A DNA stretch of 64,000 nucleotides from DAIOEK01 sp964648485 (GCA_964648485.1 CAZYOF010000014.1:1-64000); one strand, 5' to 3'; positions 1-7,558 are shown, numbered from the stretch's first letter. Notes: a model not told the origin generated them from the sequence alone. Program-made: numbers and translations.

Positions 1-218
1 GCGCCGTTGATCTCGCCGACAATGCCGGGGTAATTGGCGATCTTGGCGGTAATGCCCAGCGCGCCGGCGGTGAGACCCTTATCGATCACCAGGGTCGAAA
101 GACCCGCGCGCGATGTGTAAATGGCTGCGGTCGCGCCGGCGGGTCCGCCGCCGACAATGACCACATCGTAAGCGGTCTGAGTGTTTTCAGGATCGTGTCC
201 GTTGAAATTGAAATCCAT
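1..218 (-). CDS. Thioredoxin reductase-like FAD/NAD(P) oxidoreductase (5' part, cut by window edge)
   Basis: Only the first 72 or so residues are present; the gene runs off the left edge. After about 16 leading residues comes a Rossmann dinucleotide motif (VVIVGGGPAGATAAIY) and then GLSTLVIDKG, the usual FAD-binding start of thioredoxin reductase and related flavoproteins, which pass electrons from NAD(P)H to a redox disulfide. The following ITAKIANYPGIVGEI matches the region of TrxB that usually reads IENYPG. The start at 218 is preceded by AGGAGATATT, a good ribosome site. The CxxC active site would lie outside the window, so TrxB itself cannot be separated from close relatives such as AhpF-like or ferredoxin-NADP reductases. 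Confidence 0.8.
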   Translation of the reverse strand, partial: MDFNFNGHDPENTQTAYDVVIVGGGPAGATAAIYTSRAGLSTLVIDKGLTAGALGITAKIANYPGIVGEING

Positions 219-288
219 AATATCTCCTGCATTGTTTGTTGTCAGATATTGGATGCAGGAGATCATGGAAAGTTACAAAATTTACGGT

Positions 289-717
289 TTATTCGCTGAG
301 TTTTTTCTGCACAATCTCCACATTGGCCGAGGTGAGAAAACCCTGGGCGATGGGATCTTTACGGTAATCCACATCGTACACGAGGCGGACGATGCCCGCG
401 TTGACGAGCACCTTGGCGCAGTTGATGCAGGGGAAGTGGGTGACATAGCAGGTGCATCCGCGGGTGGAGACGCCGTGCAGGGCAGCCTGGATGATGGCAT
501 TCGTTTCGGCGTGGATGGTGCGCACGCAGTGCCCATCGACCATGAGGTGACCATCTTCATCACAATGCGGCTGCCCGGAGGGCGAGCCGTTGAAACCGGT
601 GGTGAGGATGCGTTTTTCGAGGACCAGCACGCAACCCACCATGGCGCGGTCGCAGGTGGAGCGTTCGGAAACCGCCTGGGCAATTTTCATGAAGTAGGAA
701 TCCCAATCCGGGCGCAT
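289..717 (-). CDS. Deoxycytidylate (dCMP) deaminase family protein
   Basis: This 142-residue cytosine deaminase-fold enzyme probably converts dCMP to dUMP for dTTP synthesis in the cytoplasm. The zinc site is complete: HAE at residues 69-71 supplies the His ligand and the catalytic Glu, and PCINC at 96-100 supplies two Cys ligands. The early Cys-rich part and the GFNGSPSG stretch are typical of dCMP deaminases and ComE-type proteins. Its start at 717 follows a strong AGGAGG (726-731, 8 bases upstream). A TATAAT-like -10 element lies at 754-759 without a clear -35. It is a single gene, divergent from the SatD gene. Length is normal for the family, and the regulatory dNTP site was not assessed. 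Confidence 0.9.
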   Translation of the reverse strand: MRPDWDSYFMKIAQAVSERSTCDRAMVGCVLVLEKRILTTGFNGSPSGQPHCDEDGHLMVDGHCVRTIHAETNAIIQAALHGVSTRGCTCYVTHFPCINCAKVLVNAGIVRLVYDVDYRKDPIAQGFLTSANVEIVQKKLSE

Positions 718-840
718 AATGTCTTCCTCCTGTAGGGGGTGTGGATAGTGTTAATTATATGGATTTTTGGCAATTCGCGGAAATAAACGGGGAGTTTTTA
801 AGCTTTTATATGGATCACACAGGATTTGCAATTCTGGCGA

Positions 841-849
841 TGCTATAAT
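841..849 (+). promoter_or_regulatory. Extended -10 promoter of the SatD gene
   Basis: TGC followed by TATAAT forms an extended -10 element with no recognisable -35. It lies 22 bases before the ATG at 871, which argues that the upstream in-frame codon at 826 is not the start. Confidence 0.6.
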
Positions 850-870
850 TTAACGCAGAAGGAAGATCCC

Positions 871-1521
871 ATGCAGGAGAACACAGGCGCGGTACTCACC
901 GGAGATATCATCCGCTCGCAGCGGTTTGATCTGACTACGCGTGAATCCATCCGGCAGGAGATCGCCAGCGCAATCGAACGGCTGCAGCAAAGCCCCAGCC
1001 TGGGCGATGCGCTTCCGCTGGCGGTGCAGCAATTCCGCGGGGATGGCTGGCAATTACCTCTCCGCAGCCCGGGTATGTCGCTGCGGGTGTGCCTGTTATT
1101 ACGCGGGCAGTTGCGCGTGCATTTTAATAAGGAAGGGATTGATACGCGCATCTGCATCGGAGTGGGAGAGATGCCCGAGGCGGTGGTGTTTGATGGGGAG
1201 GCTTACATTCTCTCGGGGCAGGGGCTGGACGCGATGCCGAAGCGCGGCGGGGCGAACCTGGCGCTGACACTCAGCCCGAAACTGGGCGAGTGGCAGGGGT
1301 TTGCGCGCGCCATCCAACCGATGCTGCACGCGGTGGATTACCTGGTGGAGCGCTGGACGGCGAAACAGGCTGAAGCCGTGCTGCGGGTACTGGATCCAAC
1401 GTTCGGGGAGGGCAACCGGACGAAACAGGCAAACGCGCGGGTGACTCGCTACGCGCTGGAACGGGCTGGCTGGCCGGTGATTCAGGATATTCTGGATTAT
1501 TTTGAGAGAGAACTTATTTAG
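871..1521 (+). CDS. SatD family protein
   Basis: The N-terminus AVLTGDIIRSQRF and the middle FRGDGWQLPL match the SatD family, named after a Streptococcus mutans acid-tolerance locus and biochemically uncharacterised. The protein has 216 residues with no membrane segment. The C-terminal half is rich in basic helices (ERWTAKQAEAVLRVLDPTFG), which may be a helix-turn-helix-like part, but this is only a guess. The start at 871 is chosen because AAGGAAG precedes it and the likely promoter at 841-849 lies after the alternative start. SatD genes are often next to DUF3307 membrane proteins, and here the next gene (1588) is one, so the two probably work together. Confidence 0.75.
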   Translation: MQENTGAVLTGDIIRSQRFDLTTRESIRQEIASAIERLQQSPSLGDALPLAVQQFRGDGWQLPLRSPGMSLRVCLLLRGQLRVHFNKEGIDTRICIGVGEMPEAVVFDGEAYILSGQGLDAMPKRGGANLALTLSPKLGEWQGFARAIQPMLHAVDYLVERWTAKQAEAVLRVLDPTFGEGNRTKQANARVTRYALERAGWPVIQDILDYFERELI

Positions 1522-1568
1522 GATATATTATTATATCCCTGTATTTTTAGGATATTTATTCGTATCCT
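1521..1568. promoter_or_regulatory. Two tandem inverted repeats between satD-like and DUF3307 genes
   Basis: The first repeat, 1521-1538, has arms GGATATA/TATATCC around four bases. The second, 1549-1568, has arms AGGATA/TATCCT around eight bases. Centres are 29 bases apart, close to three helical turns, and both carry the same GGATA/TATCC half-site. Neither is followed by a T run, so they look more like an operator pair than a terminator. The regulator is unknown. Confidence 0.45.
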
Positions 1569-1587
1569 TATTACAAGGGCGGAAAAC

Positions 1588-2319
1588 ATGAACGAACTAT
1601 TCCTGCTTACCTGGGTCTGCATCTACTTTGCGCATCTGGTAACGCGCTACTGGCTGCCGCGAAAATGGTTCGTGGGGAGAGACGGGACCCGGGTGCTGCT
1701 GAGCCTTATCACCCCCGCGTTGATCGCGTGGCTGATTTCGGGTGCGTGGACAGATTACCGGCTTCCGCTGGCGACGGCGGTTGGCGGATTGGTTGAATTG
1801 TTGATGCTGCACGGCGCGCGGAAAGAAAGATCGATCAGCCAGCTATGGGCGGAAGCGGTCTGGATTGTTCTCGCGCTGATTTTCGCGGTGCTCATCCAAC
1901 CGGTAAACAGCTATTGGGTACCACTGTTTGGGATGGGATTCTACGGGGTGGTGCTATTGCTGGCTGGATGGAGTGTTTCTGCTTTTCCGGTGGGGATATT
2001 GATCGGGGTTATTTTGCAACGCTATCCCACCAGCCAGATGCGCGGCTTCACGGATGGGGGCAAGACCATCGGCAGCCTGGAGCGGTCGATCATTCTGCTG
2101 CTCTTCCTGATCAACGCGCCGGTGGGAGTGGGTTTCCTCATCACCGCAAAAACCCTCTTCCGCTTTGGCGAGATCTCGCGCACCGACGACCAGAAGAACG
2201 TGGAATATATCCTGATCGGCACATTGCTCAGCTTTTTACTGGGCATGCTGGTGGCACTGCTGACTGTATGGGGGGCTGATTTCTTCTTTGCTGAGACGAG
2301 CTTCAAACTGCTGGGGTAG
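1588..2319 (+). CDS. DUF3307 membrane protein
   Basis: This 243-residue protein has about seven hydrophobic segments. The central and C-terminal motif FTDGGKTIGSLERSIILLL, then FLITAKTLFRFGEI and YILIGTLLSF, is the characteristic signature of DUF3307 proteins, which have no known biochemical role. It lies 66 bases after a SatD-family gene, a recurring pairing in bacteria, so the two probably act in one membrane-associated process. The gap holds two inverted repeats that may control this gene separately. The ATG at 1588 has a GGGCGGAAA ribosome site. It ends 2 bases before the convergent RtcB gene, with no room for a classic terminator. Confidence 0.8.
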   Translation: MNELFLLTWVCIYFAHLVTRYWLPRKWFVGRDGTRVLLSLITPALIAWLISGAWTDYRLPLATAVGGLVELLMLHGARKERSISQLWAEAVWIVLALIFAVLIQPVNSYWVPLFGMGFYGVVLLLAGWSVSAFPVGILIGVILQRYPTSQMRGFTDGGKTIGSLERSIILLLFLINAPVGVGFLITAKTLFRFGEISRTDDQKNVEYILIGTLLSFLLGMLVALLTVWGADFFFAETSFKLLG

Positions 2320-2321
2320 GG

Positions 2322-3464
2322 CTATCCCTTTACCACACCGAGAGGCCGCAGCCTGACGAGAATCTTCGTCAGGTCTTTCTGGTTATCCATGACTAAATCG
2401 ATATCCTTATACGCACCGGGGGCTTCTTCGAGGTCGCGGGCTGCGCGAACCCCATGGACAATACCCTCCAATTTCCGGCGTTCCGCCTCCAGGTTCAGGG
2501 TGCGGATCGCCTGCTTGCGTCCGAGCCTACGACCGGCACCATGCGAACAGGACATGAAACTATCGGGGTTGCCCAAACCCTGGGTGATGTAACTGGCTGT
2601 CCCCATCGAGCCGGGGATGATCCCCAGCAACCCGGCATCCGCCCGGGTGGCACCCTTGCGGTGAACCAGCACTTCGCGCCCGAAATGGGTTTCGAAAGCG
2701 GCGTAGTTGTGATGGATATTGATCTCATCCATCACCCTGCCCGGTACGACCGTGAACAATGCTTCAGTGAAGCGCTGCATCATTAACGCGCGGTTGGCGG
2801 CGGCAAACTGCAGGCAGAAGTTCATCGCGGCGAAGTAATCGCGCCCTTCCTTTGAATCCACCGGGAGGAAGGAAAGATCCTTATCGGGGAGATCCGCCGC
2901 CCATTTGCCGCTGAGGGCGACCGCTTTCTTGTGGTAGGTGCTGGCGGTTTGCAACCCGAAATTACGGCTGCCCGAGTGCACCATCAGCCAGATGCTGCCG
3001 TCATCCCCCCGCTGGATTTCGAGGAAATGATTGCCGCCGCCGAGTGTGCCAAGCTGCCGGCGCGCACTGGCAAGCTGCTCTTGAATGATGGGGATATCCG
3101 GCGCGCGGTTGAAGCCTTCCCAGGGCTGGTCGGAGTGTTGATGGGTGAAGCCCACGGGTATCCATTGGCGGACGAGCGAGAGGACCATTTTGATCTGACC
3201 GGTATCCAGCCCGGAAATATCCGTTTTGACCGCTGCCATGCCACAGCCGATATCCACGCCCACGCAATTGGGAATGATGACTTCGCGCGTGGCGAGCACC
3301 CCGCCGATGGGCATGCCAAAACCCACATGACTATCGGGCATGAGGGCGATCCATTTAAACACAAAGGGGAGATTGGCGAGATTCTTTGCCTGGCGGAGCG
3401 CTTCGGCATCGATCTCATCCAGCCACATTTTGATGGGATATCGTTCGGTTGTAATTGTTTTCAT
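2322..3464 (-). CDS. rtcB: RtcB family RNA ligase
   Basis: RtcB joins 2',3'-cyclic phosphate or 3'-phosphate RNA ends to 5'-OH ends using GTP and Mn2+, in tRNA or rRNA repair. The 380-residue product carries the family landmarks: VGVDIGCGMAAV (metal-binding Cys), GGGNHFLEI, MVHSGSRNFG and CSHGAGRRLGR, where the His before GAGR accepts GMP. Length fits the shorter bacterial RtcB type. I chose the ATG at 3464 because a good promoter lies at 3496-3525, so the longer reading frame would begin upstream of transcription. No RtcA cyclase or RtcR regulator is adjacent, so it seems to be a stand-alone repair gene. Confidence 0.92.
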   Translation of the reverse strand: MKTITTERYPIKMWLDEIDAEALRQAKNLANLPFVFKWIALMPDSHVGFGMPIGGVLATREVIIPNCVGVDIGCGMAAVKTDISGLDTGQIKMVLSLVRQWIPVGFTHQHSDQPWEGFNRAPDIPIIQEQLASARRQLGTLGGGNHFLEIQRGDDGSIWLMVHSGSRNFGLQTASTYHKKAVALSGKWAADLPDKDLSFLPVDSKEGRDYFAAMNFCLQFAAANRALMMQRFTEALFTVVPGRVMDEINIHHNYAAFETHFGREVLVHRKGATRADAGLLGIIPGSMGTASYITQGLGNPDSFMSCSHGAGRRLGRKQAIRTLNLEAERRKLEGIVHGVRAARDLEEAPGAYKDIDLVMDNQKDLTKILVRLRPLGVVKG

Positions 3465-3495
3465 CTCTGTACCGGTAAGGAAGTTTTCCATTTCC

Positions 3496-3525
3496 ATTAT
3501 ACGGCAAGGCGGGTCCGGTTGTGAA
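3496..3525 (-). promoter_or_regulatory. Promoter of rtcB
   Basis: The -35 TTCACA (3520-3525) and -10 TATAAT (3496-3501) are separated by 18 bases. The predicted transcript begins about 25 bases before the ATG at 3464. Confidence 0.7.
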
Positions 3526-3542
3526 TTGAGGACAACGACCAC

Positions 3543-3568
3543 AAAAAAACCTCCCGGGTCGGGAGGTT
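3543..3568 (-). terminator. Rho-independent terminator of the acyltransferase gene
   Basis: A 9-bp perfect stem (3548-3556 with 3560-3568), a 3-base loop and a run of seven T on the minus strand. It lies 25 bases after the stop of the gene that ends at 3593. Confidence 0.9.
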
Positions 3569-3592
3569 AATAAAAGCAAATTTCATTTCCAA

Positions 3593-4294
3593 TTACATCA
3601 ACGGATCGTACGCGCCAGAGAAAGCTCCGGGAGCCTGATCGAAACGCTGGCGGCTTTCGCGCGCCAGTTTGATGATCTGGTTCATCACATAATCGGCCAC
3701 GGTGCGGACGAGGGTACGGTCTTCCATATCGCCCTTGAAGCGCAGAGGAGCGCCCACGGTCATGTGGTATGGTCCGCGCAGATACCAGCGCCCGTATTCC
3801 ACCCGTCCCCGTACGACACTGCGGTAGGTGTGGATGCGTTCGCGCTCGAGATGGATTCCCACCGGTATTACCGGCGCGCCGCTTTCCAGCGCCAGGCGGG
3901 CAACGCCCGTTCTTGAACGGAGGAAACCGCCATCTTCGGGGCTCAGATCACCCTCGGGGAAGATCATCACGGTATGCCCGTCGCGCAGATACTTCAGCGC
4001 GGTATCGATGGCTGCCTTCCCCTGACCGGCTTTCACCGGGATGTGACCGGATCGGCGCAGGTACTCACCCAATACGGGCACCTGGAAGAGGAGATCATTA
4101 ATCAAAATGAAGGATTGAAACTTCACCATGGCTGCCACAAAAAATGGATCTGTGGTGCTGGGATGGTTGGCTGCGATGATTTTTGCGCCAGCGGGAAGTT
4201 CACGATGTTTGTGCACATCCATCTGCAACATGGTACCGGTATAGGTGCTCACCACGGGGCGGGACAACCAGTAAAGAGCTTTTTCAGAAATCAT
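3593..4294 (-). CDS. 1-acyl-sn-glycerol-3-phosphate acyltransferase (PlsC-like)
   Basis: This 233-residue PlsC-family enzyme would transfer an acyl chain to a lysophospholipid, normally lysophosphatidic acid, at the inner membrane face. Motif I is NHPSTTD (residues 43-49), carrying the catalytic His and Asp. Motif III FPEGD (111-115) binds the phosphate. GAPVIPVGIH at about 142 is the expected motif IV. The ATG at 4294 is preferred over the upstream GTG at 4300 because AGGTGTTA sits right in front of it. It is monocistronic, with its own terminator at 3543-3568. The exact acyl acceptor cannot be told from sequence. Confidence 0.85.
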   Translation of the reverse strand: MISEKALYWLSRPVVSTYTGTMLQMDVHKHRELPAGAKIIAANHPSTTDPFFVAAMVKFQSFILINDLLFQVPVLGEYLRRSGHIPVKAGQGKAAIDTALKYLRDGHTVMIFPEGDLSPEDGGFLRSRTGVARLALESGAPVIPVGIHLERERIHTYRSVVRGRVEYGRWYLRGPYHMTVGAPLRFKGDMEDRTLVRTVADYVMNQIIKLARESRQRFDQAPGAFSGAYDPLM

Positions 4295-4457
4295 TAACAC
4301 CTGCCTGTTTTACATCCATCAGTTTTGAATAGAGCGATGATAACCGTTTGGGTCATTTTCTCCATCCCTCTAAAGATAGAAAAATCTTTGTGCCTGATGG
4401 CTTTCTTTGGTCATATGCCTGATGCAATTCCATGACCAATGTTGATGTAAACAATAA

Positions 4458-4489
4458 CCCCCCGAACCGCAAGAAGTTGTACCGGGAGG
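4458..4489 (-). terminator. Possible terminator of the SGNH hydrolase gene
   Basis: CCTCCCG (4483-4489) can pair with CGGGGGG (4458-4464), with one G-T pair and an 18-base loop, followed on the minus strand by TTATTGTTT. The loop is long and the T tract broken, so this is tentative. The rest of 4300-4520 shows nothing recognisable. Confidence 0.35.
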
Positions 4490-4520
4490 CGTAAATTGGG
4501 CGTGAATATTTTGGGGAAAA

Positions 4521-5183
4521 TCAGGATTTTTTCAATTGCGAGATATGCGGTTCGAGATGCGCTTTCCAGATTTTGTATCCTTCTGCCAGCAGATGCAGGG
4601 AATCGTTGGTGATCTCCCTGTTCAACCCACCATGCGGACCCAGGAAAGCCGGGAAGAGATCTATATATGTCATGCCAAATTCATCTGCCATTTCCTGTAA
4701 GCGTTTATTGAGTTTCATGATTCGTTTGGTGTAGGGCGCTTCACGGGGCAGAATGGACTGTACAAAGACTCTGGTTTCGGGTGACATGACCCGGCACTTT
4801 TCGAGGATACCGCGGTAGTTGGTGAGGATTTCTTCATCGCTATGGTATTCATACCAGGGCAAATCGTTGGTACCGATCAGAAGGAAAATGGCAGCCGGTT
4901 TGCCTTCGAGAATTTCGGGCAGACGACGGAGCACACCTTCGGTGGTATCGGCGTTGATACCGCGATTCTTCACCGGGAGGTCGGGAAAAACCTCATGCCA
5001 GCGACAGCCATCGTTGAGGGAATCGCCGAGGAAGACGATATCACCCGGTTGAATGGGATTCGCCCGGAAGAAATCCACTTTCTGCCCGTGGTGCTGGCGA
5101 ACCAGCCGTTCGGTAGCCAGACGGGTTACCGTCAGCAGGATCAGGGTCGCCAAAAGCATGGCAATGAGGAAGGGTTGCAGCAT
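4521..5183 (-). CDS. SGNH/GDSL hydrolase, membrane-anchored
   Basis: The product (220 residues) has an N-terminal hydrophobic segment (residues 4-20) that is probably a signal anchor, placing the enzyme outside. All four SGNH blocks are present: GDS at 53-55 (Ser nucleophile), the block II Gly in NRGINAD near 73-79, GTND at 104-107, and DSLH at 194-197 with catalytic Asp and His. This resembles platelet-activating-factor acetylhydrolase-like lipases/esterases. The substrate is unknown; envelope acyl esters or acetylated polysaccharides would fit the location. The start has AGAGAGG upstream. It is monocistronic between convergent and divergent neighbours. Confidence 0.85.
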   Translation of the reverse strand: MLQPFLIAMLLATLILLTVTRLATERLVRQHHGQKVDFFRANPIQPGDIVFLGDSLNDGCRWHEVFPDLPVKNRGINADTTEGVLRRLPEILEGKPAAIFLLIGTNDLPWYEYHSDEEILTNYRGILEKCRVMSPETRVFVQSILPREAPYTKRIMKLNKRLQEMADEFGMTYIDLFPAFLGPHGGLNREITNDSLHLLAEGYKIWKAHLEPHISQLKKS

Positions 5184-5287
5184 ATAAAGCCTCTCTGGGT
5201 TTCATTATACACGGGTATGAGTACATCTGTATTCAGTGTGGCAGGGAACCGGACTATTATACAAATATCAAGGTATAGACTCCAGCC

Positions 5288-5296
5288 TGTTATAAT
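5288..5296 (+). promoter_or_regulatory. Extended -10 promoter of the DUF454 gene
   Basis: TGT followed by TATAAT at 5291-5296 with only a weak -35 about 17 bases upstream. It lies 20 bases before the ATG at 5317. Confidence 0.55.
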
Positions 5297-5316
5297 GGGG
5301 CTCCAGAGTATTTTTA

Positions 5317-5727
5317 ATGACAGATATCAAAAGAAAACTTCTTCTAACTGCCGGAACCGTGTTCGTAATGCTCGGGGTGATCGGGATTTTCCTGCCACTC
5401 ATGCCCACCACGGTTTTCCTGCTATTAGCGGCAGCCTGCTATACGCGCAGCTCGGAAAAATTTTACAACTGGTTGATTCATCACCGCATCCTAGGCGGGA
5501 TGATCCGCGATTACCGCGAAGGCAGGGGGATTCCACTGCGCAACCGGCTGATCACCATCCTGCTGCTGTGGGCGACCATCGGCGCTTCAGGATACTTTGC
5601 CGTGAAGAATGACTGGGTGAGGCTGATGCTGGGGGTGGTCGCGGTCGGGGTGAGCGCACACCTGCTCACCATCCACGCGAAGAAAACGGAGAAAGAAGAA
5701 AACGGCGTACTTGCTGAAACAGAATAA
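5317..5727 (+). CDS. DUF454 (YbaN-like) inner membrane protein
   Basis: The 136-residue protein has the DUF454/YbaN hallmarks: GVIGIFLPLMPTTVFLLLAA at the start, a short ACYTRSSEKFYNWLIHH helix, and two more membrane helices after a basic RNRL loop. The function of the family is not known. The C-terminal 20 residues are charged (KKTEKEENG) and probably cytoplasmic. It stands alone with its own extended -10 promoter and a strong terminator shared with the convergent ferredoxin gene. No Shine-Dalgarno is evident before the ATG. Confidence 0.85.
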   Translation: MTDIKRKLLLTAGTVFVMLGVIGIFLPLMPTTVFLLLAAACYTRSSEKFYNWLIHHRILGGMIRDYREGRGIPLRNRLITILLLWATIGASGYFAVKNDWVRLMLGVVAVGVSAHLLTIHAKKTEKEENGVLAETE

Positions 5728-5761
5728 CAGGTGGAGGTTAGACCTCCACCTGTTATTTTTA
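5723..5761. terminator. Bidirectional terminator, 16-bp perfect stem
   Basis: Arms 5723-5738 and 5742-5757 pair perfectly across a 3-base loop, followed by a T run on the plus strand. It serves the DUF454 gene (+) and probably also the convergent membrane ferredoxin gene (-). The stem begins within the stop region of one gene and ends beside the stop of the other. Confidence 0.9.
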
Positions 5762-6523
5762 TTTACCCGCGGCGAAACGGTAGCGGATGGCTTTCGAGGG
5801 GCAGCCATCTATACACGTGCCGCATAAGATGCATTCGGTGTGCTCCATCTTTTCTGCAGCGACCATCTCATCGACAGGCAGGCTCATCGGACAGTTGCCC
5901 GTGCAGGTTTTGCATTTTGTACAGGCAGATGAATCCGCAGCCAGGCGCAGAGAGGGATAGGCAAACAGGTTACGCAGCTTGCGCCCGAGGATCATGAAGG
6001 GCGCCATCCAGCACAGGGTATGGCAGGCAGCCCGTCTTCCACCCAACAGGGCGGGCAGCATCATCACCGCGATGACAAAATAGTAGATGATGTAGGCGAA
6101 CAGGATCGGGCGATCGGGAGAACCCGCCACTGAAATACCTTTCTCGGTATCGAGGAAGAAATTCACCGCTTTGTAGCCGCCTGCCATGACCGCCATCCAG
6201 ATGATGACAGCGATCCACACGCCCCAGATCAGCCACTTGATCCAATCGATGCGCCTGCCATTGACCGGACGGGAATTGATGGGAATGACCAACTCCTGCA
6301 GGGCACCCGCCGGGCAGAGCCATCCGCACCACAATCTGCCCACAAAGAGAGCGGAGAGGAACATCAGCCCGAAGACGATCATACTGCCGTTGACAATGCC
6401 CTGTGATGCGCCATCGATGATGACATAAGGGGAGAAATAATTCATGATGATGGGGAATAACAGAAACATCACCAGGAGGAGAGTCTTGCGCACACGCTGA
6501 CGGGTGGATGTGGTTGCTTTCAT
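5759..6523 (-). CDS. Membrane polyferredoxin, NapH/YccM-like 4Fe-4S protein
   Basis: The product (254 residues) has about five membrane helices. A first cysteine cluster in the membrane part (CGWLCPAGALQE, residues about 66-77) and a further Cys pair near RRAACHTLCW are typical of NapH-like proteins. Two classic ferredoxin motifs follow at the C-terminus: CTKCKTCTGNCP and CILCGTCIDGCP, each CxxCxxCxxxCP, so two 4Fe-4S clusters. Such proteins move electrons between the quinone pool or ferredoxin and a partner enzyme. No partner reductase is adjacent. It lies 18 bases after a PadR regulator gene and should be co-transcribed with it. C-terminal residues (PSKAIRYRFAAGK) end the fold normally. Confidence 0.88.
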   Translation of the reverse strand: MKATTSTRQRVRKTLLLVMFLLFPIIMNYFSPYVIIDGASQGIVNGSMIVFGLMFLSALFVGRLWCGWLCPAGALQELVIPINSRPVNGRRIDWIKWLIWGVWIAVIIWMAVMAGGYKAVNFFLDTEKGISVAGSPDRPILFAYIIYYFVIAVMMLPALLGGRRAACHTLCWMAPFMILGRKLRNLFAYPSLRLAADSSACTKCKTCTGNCPMSLPVDEMVAAEKMEHTECILCGTCIDGCPSKAIRYRFAAGK

Positions 6524-6541
6524 AATTATGCCTTTCTAGCT

Positions 6542-7099
6542 TTATTCTGCCGGGACCCGGTTGTTCTTGAGGTCGGCGATCATTTTTTCCGCCCAGGTGA
6601 GCTGGGCTTTCATGGTTAATATCCCCATTTCAAGGGTGGAATACCAGTAATACGCCTCGCGCGGGGATCCGACCACCTGTGTCATGTATTCCGTACTGGC
6701 GGGAACCGCTTCATAAAGCTGCAATACACTGCGGAAGATGTGTGCCGCTTCTTCGAGTTTGCGGAGCGCCTCTTCGTTGCTTAATTTGCCCATGAAGAAA
6801 ACCTGCACGAGAGGTCCGCTGCGGTTGGGTTCCATGGGGAAGGGACCTGCTAGCCAGTTGTGCAGTTCCTTTCTGCCAGATGTGGTGATGTGGTAGAGTT
6901 TGCGATCGGGGCGGTCGGTTTGTTCGACCACTTCGATTTCGGTCAGTCCGCGTTCGGTTAGCTTTGCCAGGGTGCGGTAGATCTGGCTCTGGTCTGCGCT
7001 CCAGAAGTGTTTGACGGAATCATCGAAGATGCGTTTGAGTTCGTATCCGCTGAAGGGGTGGTAGCTGAGGAAGCCGAGGATGGCGTATTCGAGGGACAT
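6542..7099 (-). CDS. PadR family transcriptional regulator
   Basis: A 185-residue PadR protein. The N-terminal winged helix (residues 1-80) has LGFLSYHPFSGYELKRIF, then SQIYRTLAKLTERGL as recognition helix and DRKLYHITTSGRKEL as the wing. The C-terminal part (about 95-180) is the helical dimerisation domain of the Vir/PadR_C type. PadR proteins repress nearby genes and release DNA on binding a ligand. It is first in a two-gene operon with a membrane ferredoxin, and a palindrome over its own -10 box suggests autoregulation. The AGGAG before the ATG at 7099 supports the start. The ligand is unknown. Confidence 0.92.
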   Translation of the reverse strand: MSLEYAILGFLSYHPFSGYELKRIFDDSVKHFWSADQSQIYRTLAKLTERGLTEIEVVEQTDRPDRKLYHITTSGRKELHNWLAGPFPMEPNRSGPLVQVFFMGKLSNEEALRKLEEAAHIFRSVLQLYEAVPASTEYMTQVVGSPREAYYWYSTLEMGILTMKAQLTWAEKMIADLKNNRVPAE

Positions 7100-7114
7100 A
7101 TATGCTTTCTCCTA

Positions 7115-7158
7115 TATGTGCTATAGCATATAATATATGTATTGTCTTATATTGTCAA
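7115..7158 (-). promoter_or_regulatory. padR promoter with overlapping palindromic operator
   Basis: The -35 TTGACA (7153-7158) and -10 TATTAT (7130-7135) are 17 bases apart, near consensus. An imperfect palindrome (7115-7132, one mismatch pair, core GCTATAGC) overlaps the -10 box, as expected for autorepression. Confidence 0.75.
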
Positions 7159-7175
7159 GGGGAAGGTTAGTTGGG

Positions 7176-7224
7176 CGCCCGGGCAGTTTGTGAACTAGCT
7201 CAAACGTGGCAATTTGCCCGGGCG
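7176..7224. repeat. Long hairpin A1 of the repeat block
   Basis: Arms CGCCCGGGCA (7176-7185) and TGCCCGGGCG (7215-7224) enclose 29 bases. The preceding TAGTTGG and most of the interior are repeated at hairpin A2. Confidence 0.8.
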
Positions 7225-7236
7225 AATTATAAACTA

Positions 7237-7282
7237 GTGGGTGGAAGGGACTGCGTCCCTTCCACCCACATGCCCGTTTCTA
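7237..7282 (+). repeat. Hairpin unit H1 (15-bp stem + ATGCCCGTTTCT)
   Basis: A perfect 15-bp stem (7237-7251 with 7255-7269) with a 3-base loop, directly followed by the conserved tail ATGCCCGTTTCTA (7270-7282). It is the best-formed of five such units. Confidence 0.8.
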
Positions 7283-7302
7283 GCTATGTAAAATCGAGAG
7301 CG

Positions 7303-7337
7303 GGGGGATGGTTCATCCACCAATATGCCCGTTTCTA
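7303..7337 (+). repeat. Hairpin unit H2
   Basis: An 8-bp stem with one G-A mismatch (7303-7310 with 7314-7321), loop GTT as in H4, three linking bases, then the tail ATGCCCGTTTCTA (7325-7337). Confidence 0.6.
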
Positions 7338-7354
7338 CAATAGGCTCAGACCCA

Positions 7355-7403
7355 GTGGGCAATAACCAAAGTACTGCTTATCTGATCAATATACCTGTTT
7401 CTT
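7355..7403 (+). repeat. Degenerate hairpin unit H3
   Basis: The 36-base body 7355-7390 aligns gap-free with that of H5, but its right arm has lost pairing. The tail at 7391-7403 reads ATACCTGTTTCTT, two changes from the others. It looks like a decayed copy. Confidence 0.5.
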
Positions 7404-7440
7404 GCATTGCAAACGAGAGGCAGGTGGAATGGTAGTTGGA

Positions 7441-7489
7441 CGCCCGGGCAGTTGGTGAACAAGCTCAAATGTGGTTTTTTGCCCGGGCG
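7441..7489. repeat. Long hairpin A2 of the repeat block
   Basis: It has the same 10-bp arms as A1 (7441-7450 and 7480-7489) and the same total length of 49 bases, with scattered differences in the interior. It marks the start of the second copy of the block. Confidence 0.8.
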
Positions 7490-7501
7490 AAGTATATTTT
7501 T

Positions 7502-7547
7502 ATGGGTGGAGGAAACGTTGTTTCTTCCAACCATATGCCCGTTTCTT
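7502..7547 (+). repeat. Hairpin unit H4
   Basis: A 15-bp stem (7502-7516 with 7520-7534) with one G-A mismatch and one G-T pair, then the tail ATGCCCGTTTCTT (7535-7547). Compared with H1, three stem positions changed on both sides and kept pairing. Confidence 0.75.
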
Positions 7548-7558
7548 CATTATACGCG

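Noticed and set aside
181..735. Plus-strand open frame of 184 codons over the dCMP deaminase gene
   Set aside because: It is antisense to a clear zinc deaminase with a good ribosome site and has no recognisable protein features.
4842..5612. Plus-strand open frame of 256 codons over the SGNH hydrolase and DUF454 genes
   Set aside because: It overlaps two well-supported genes in other frames and shows no protein motifs.
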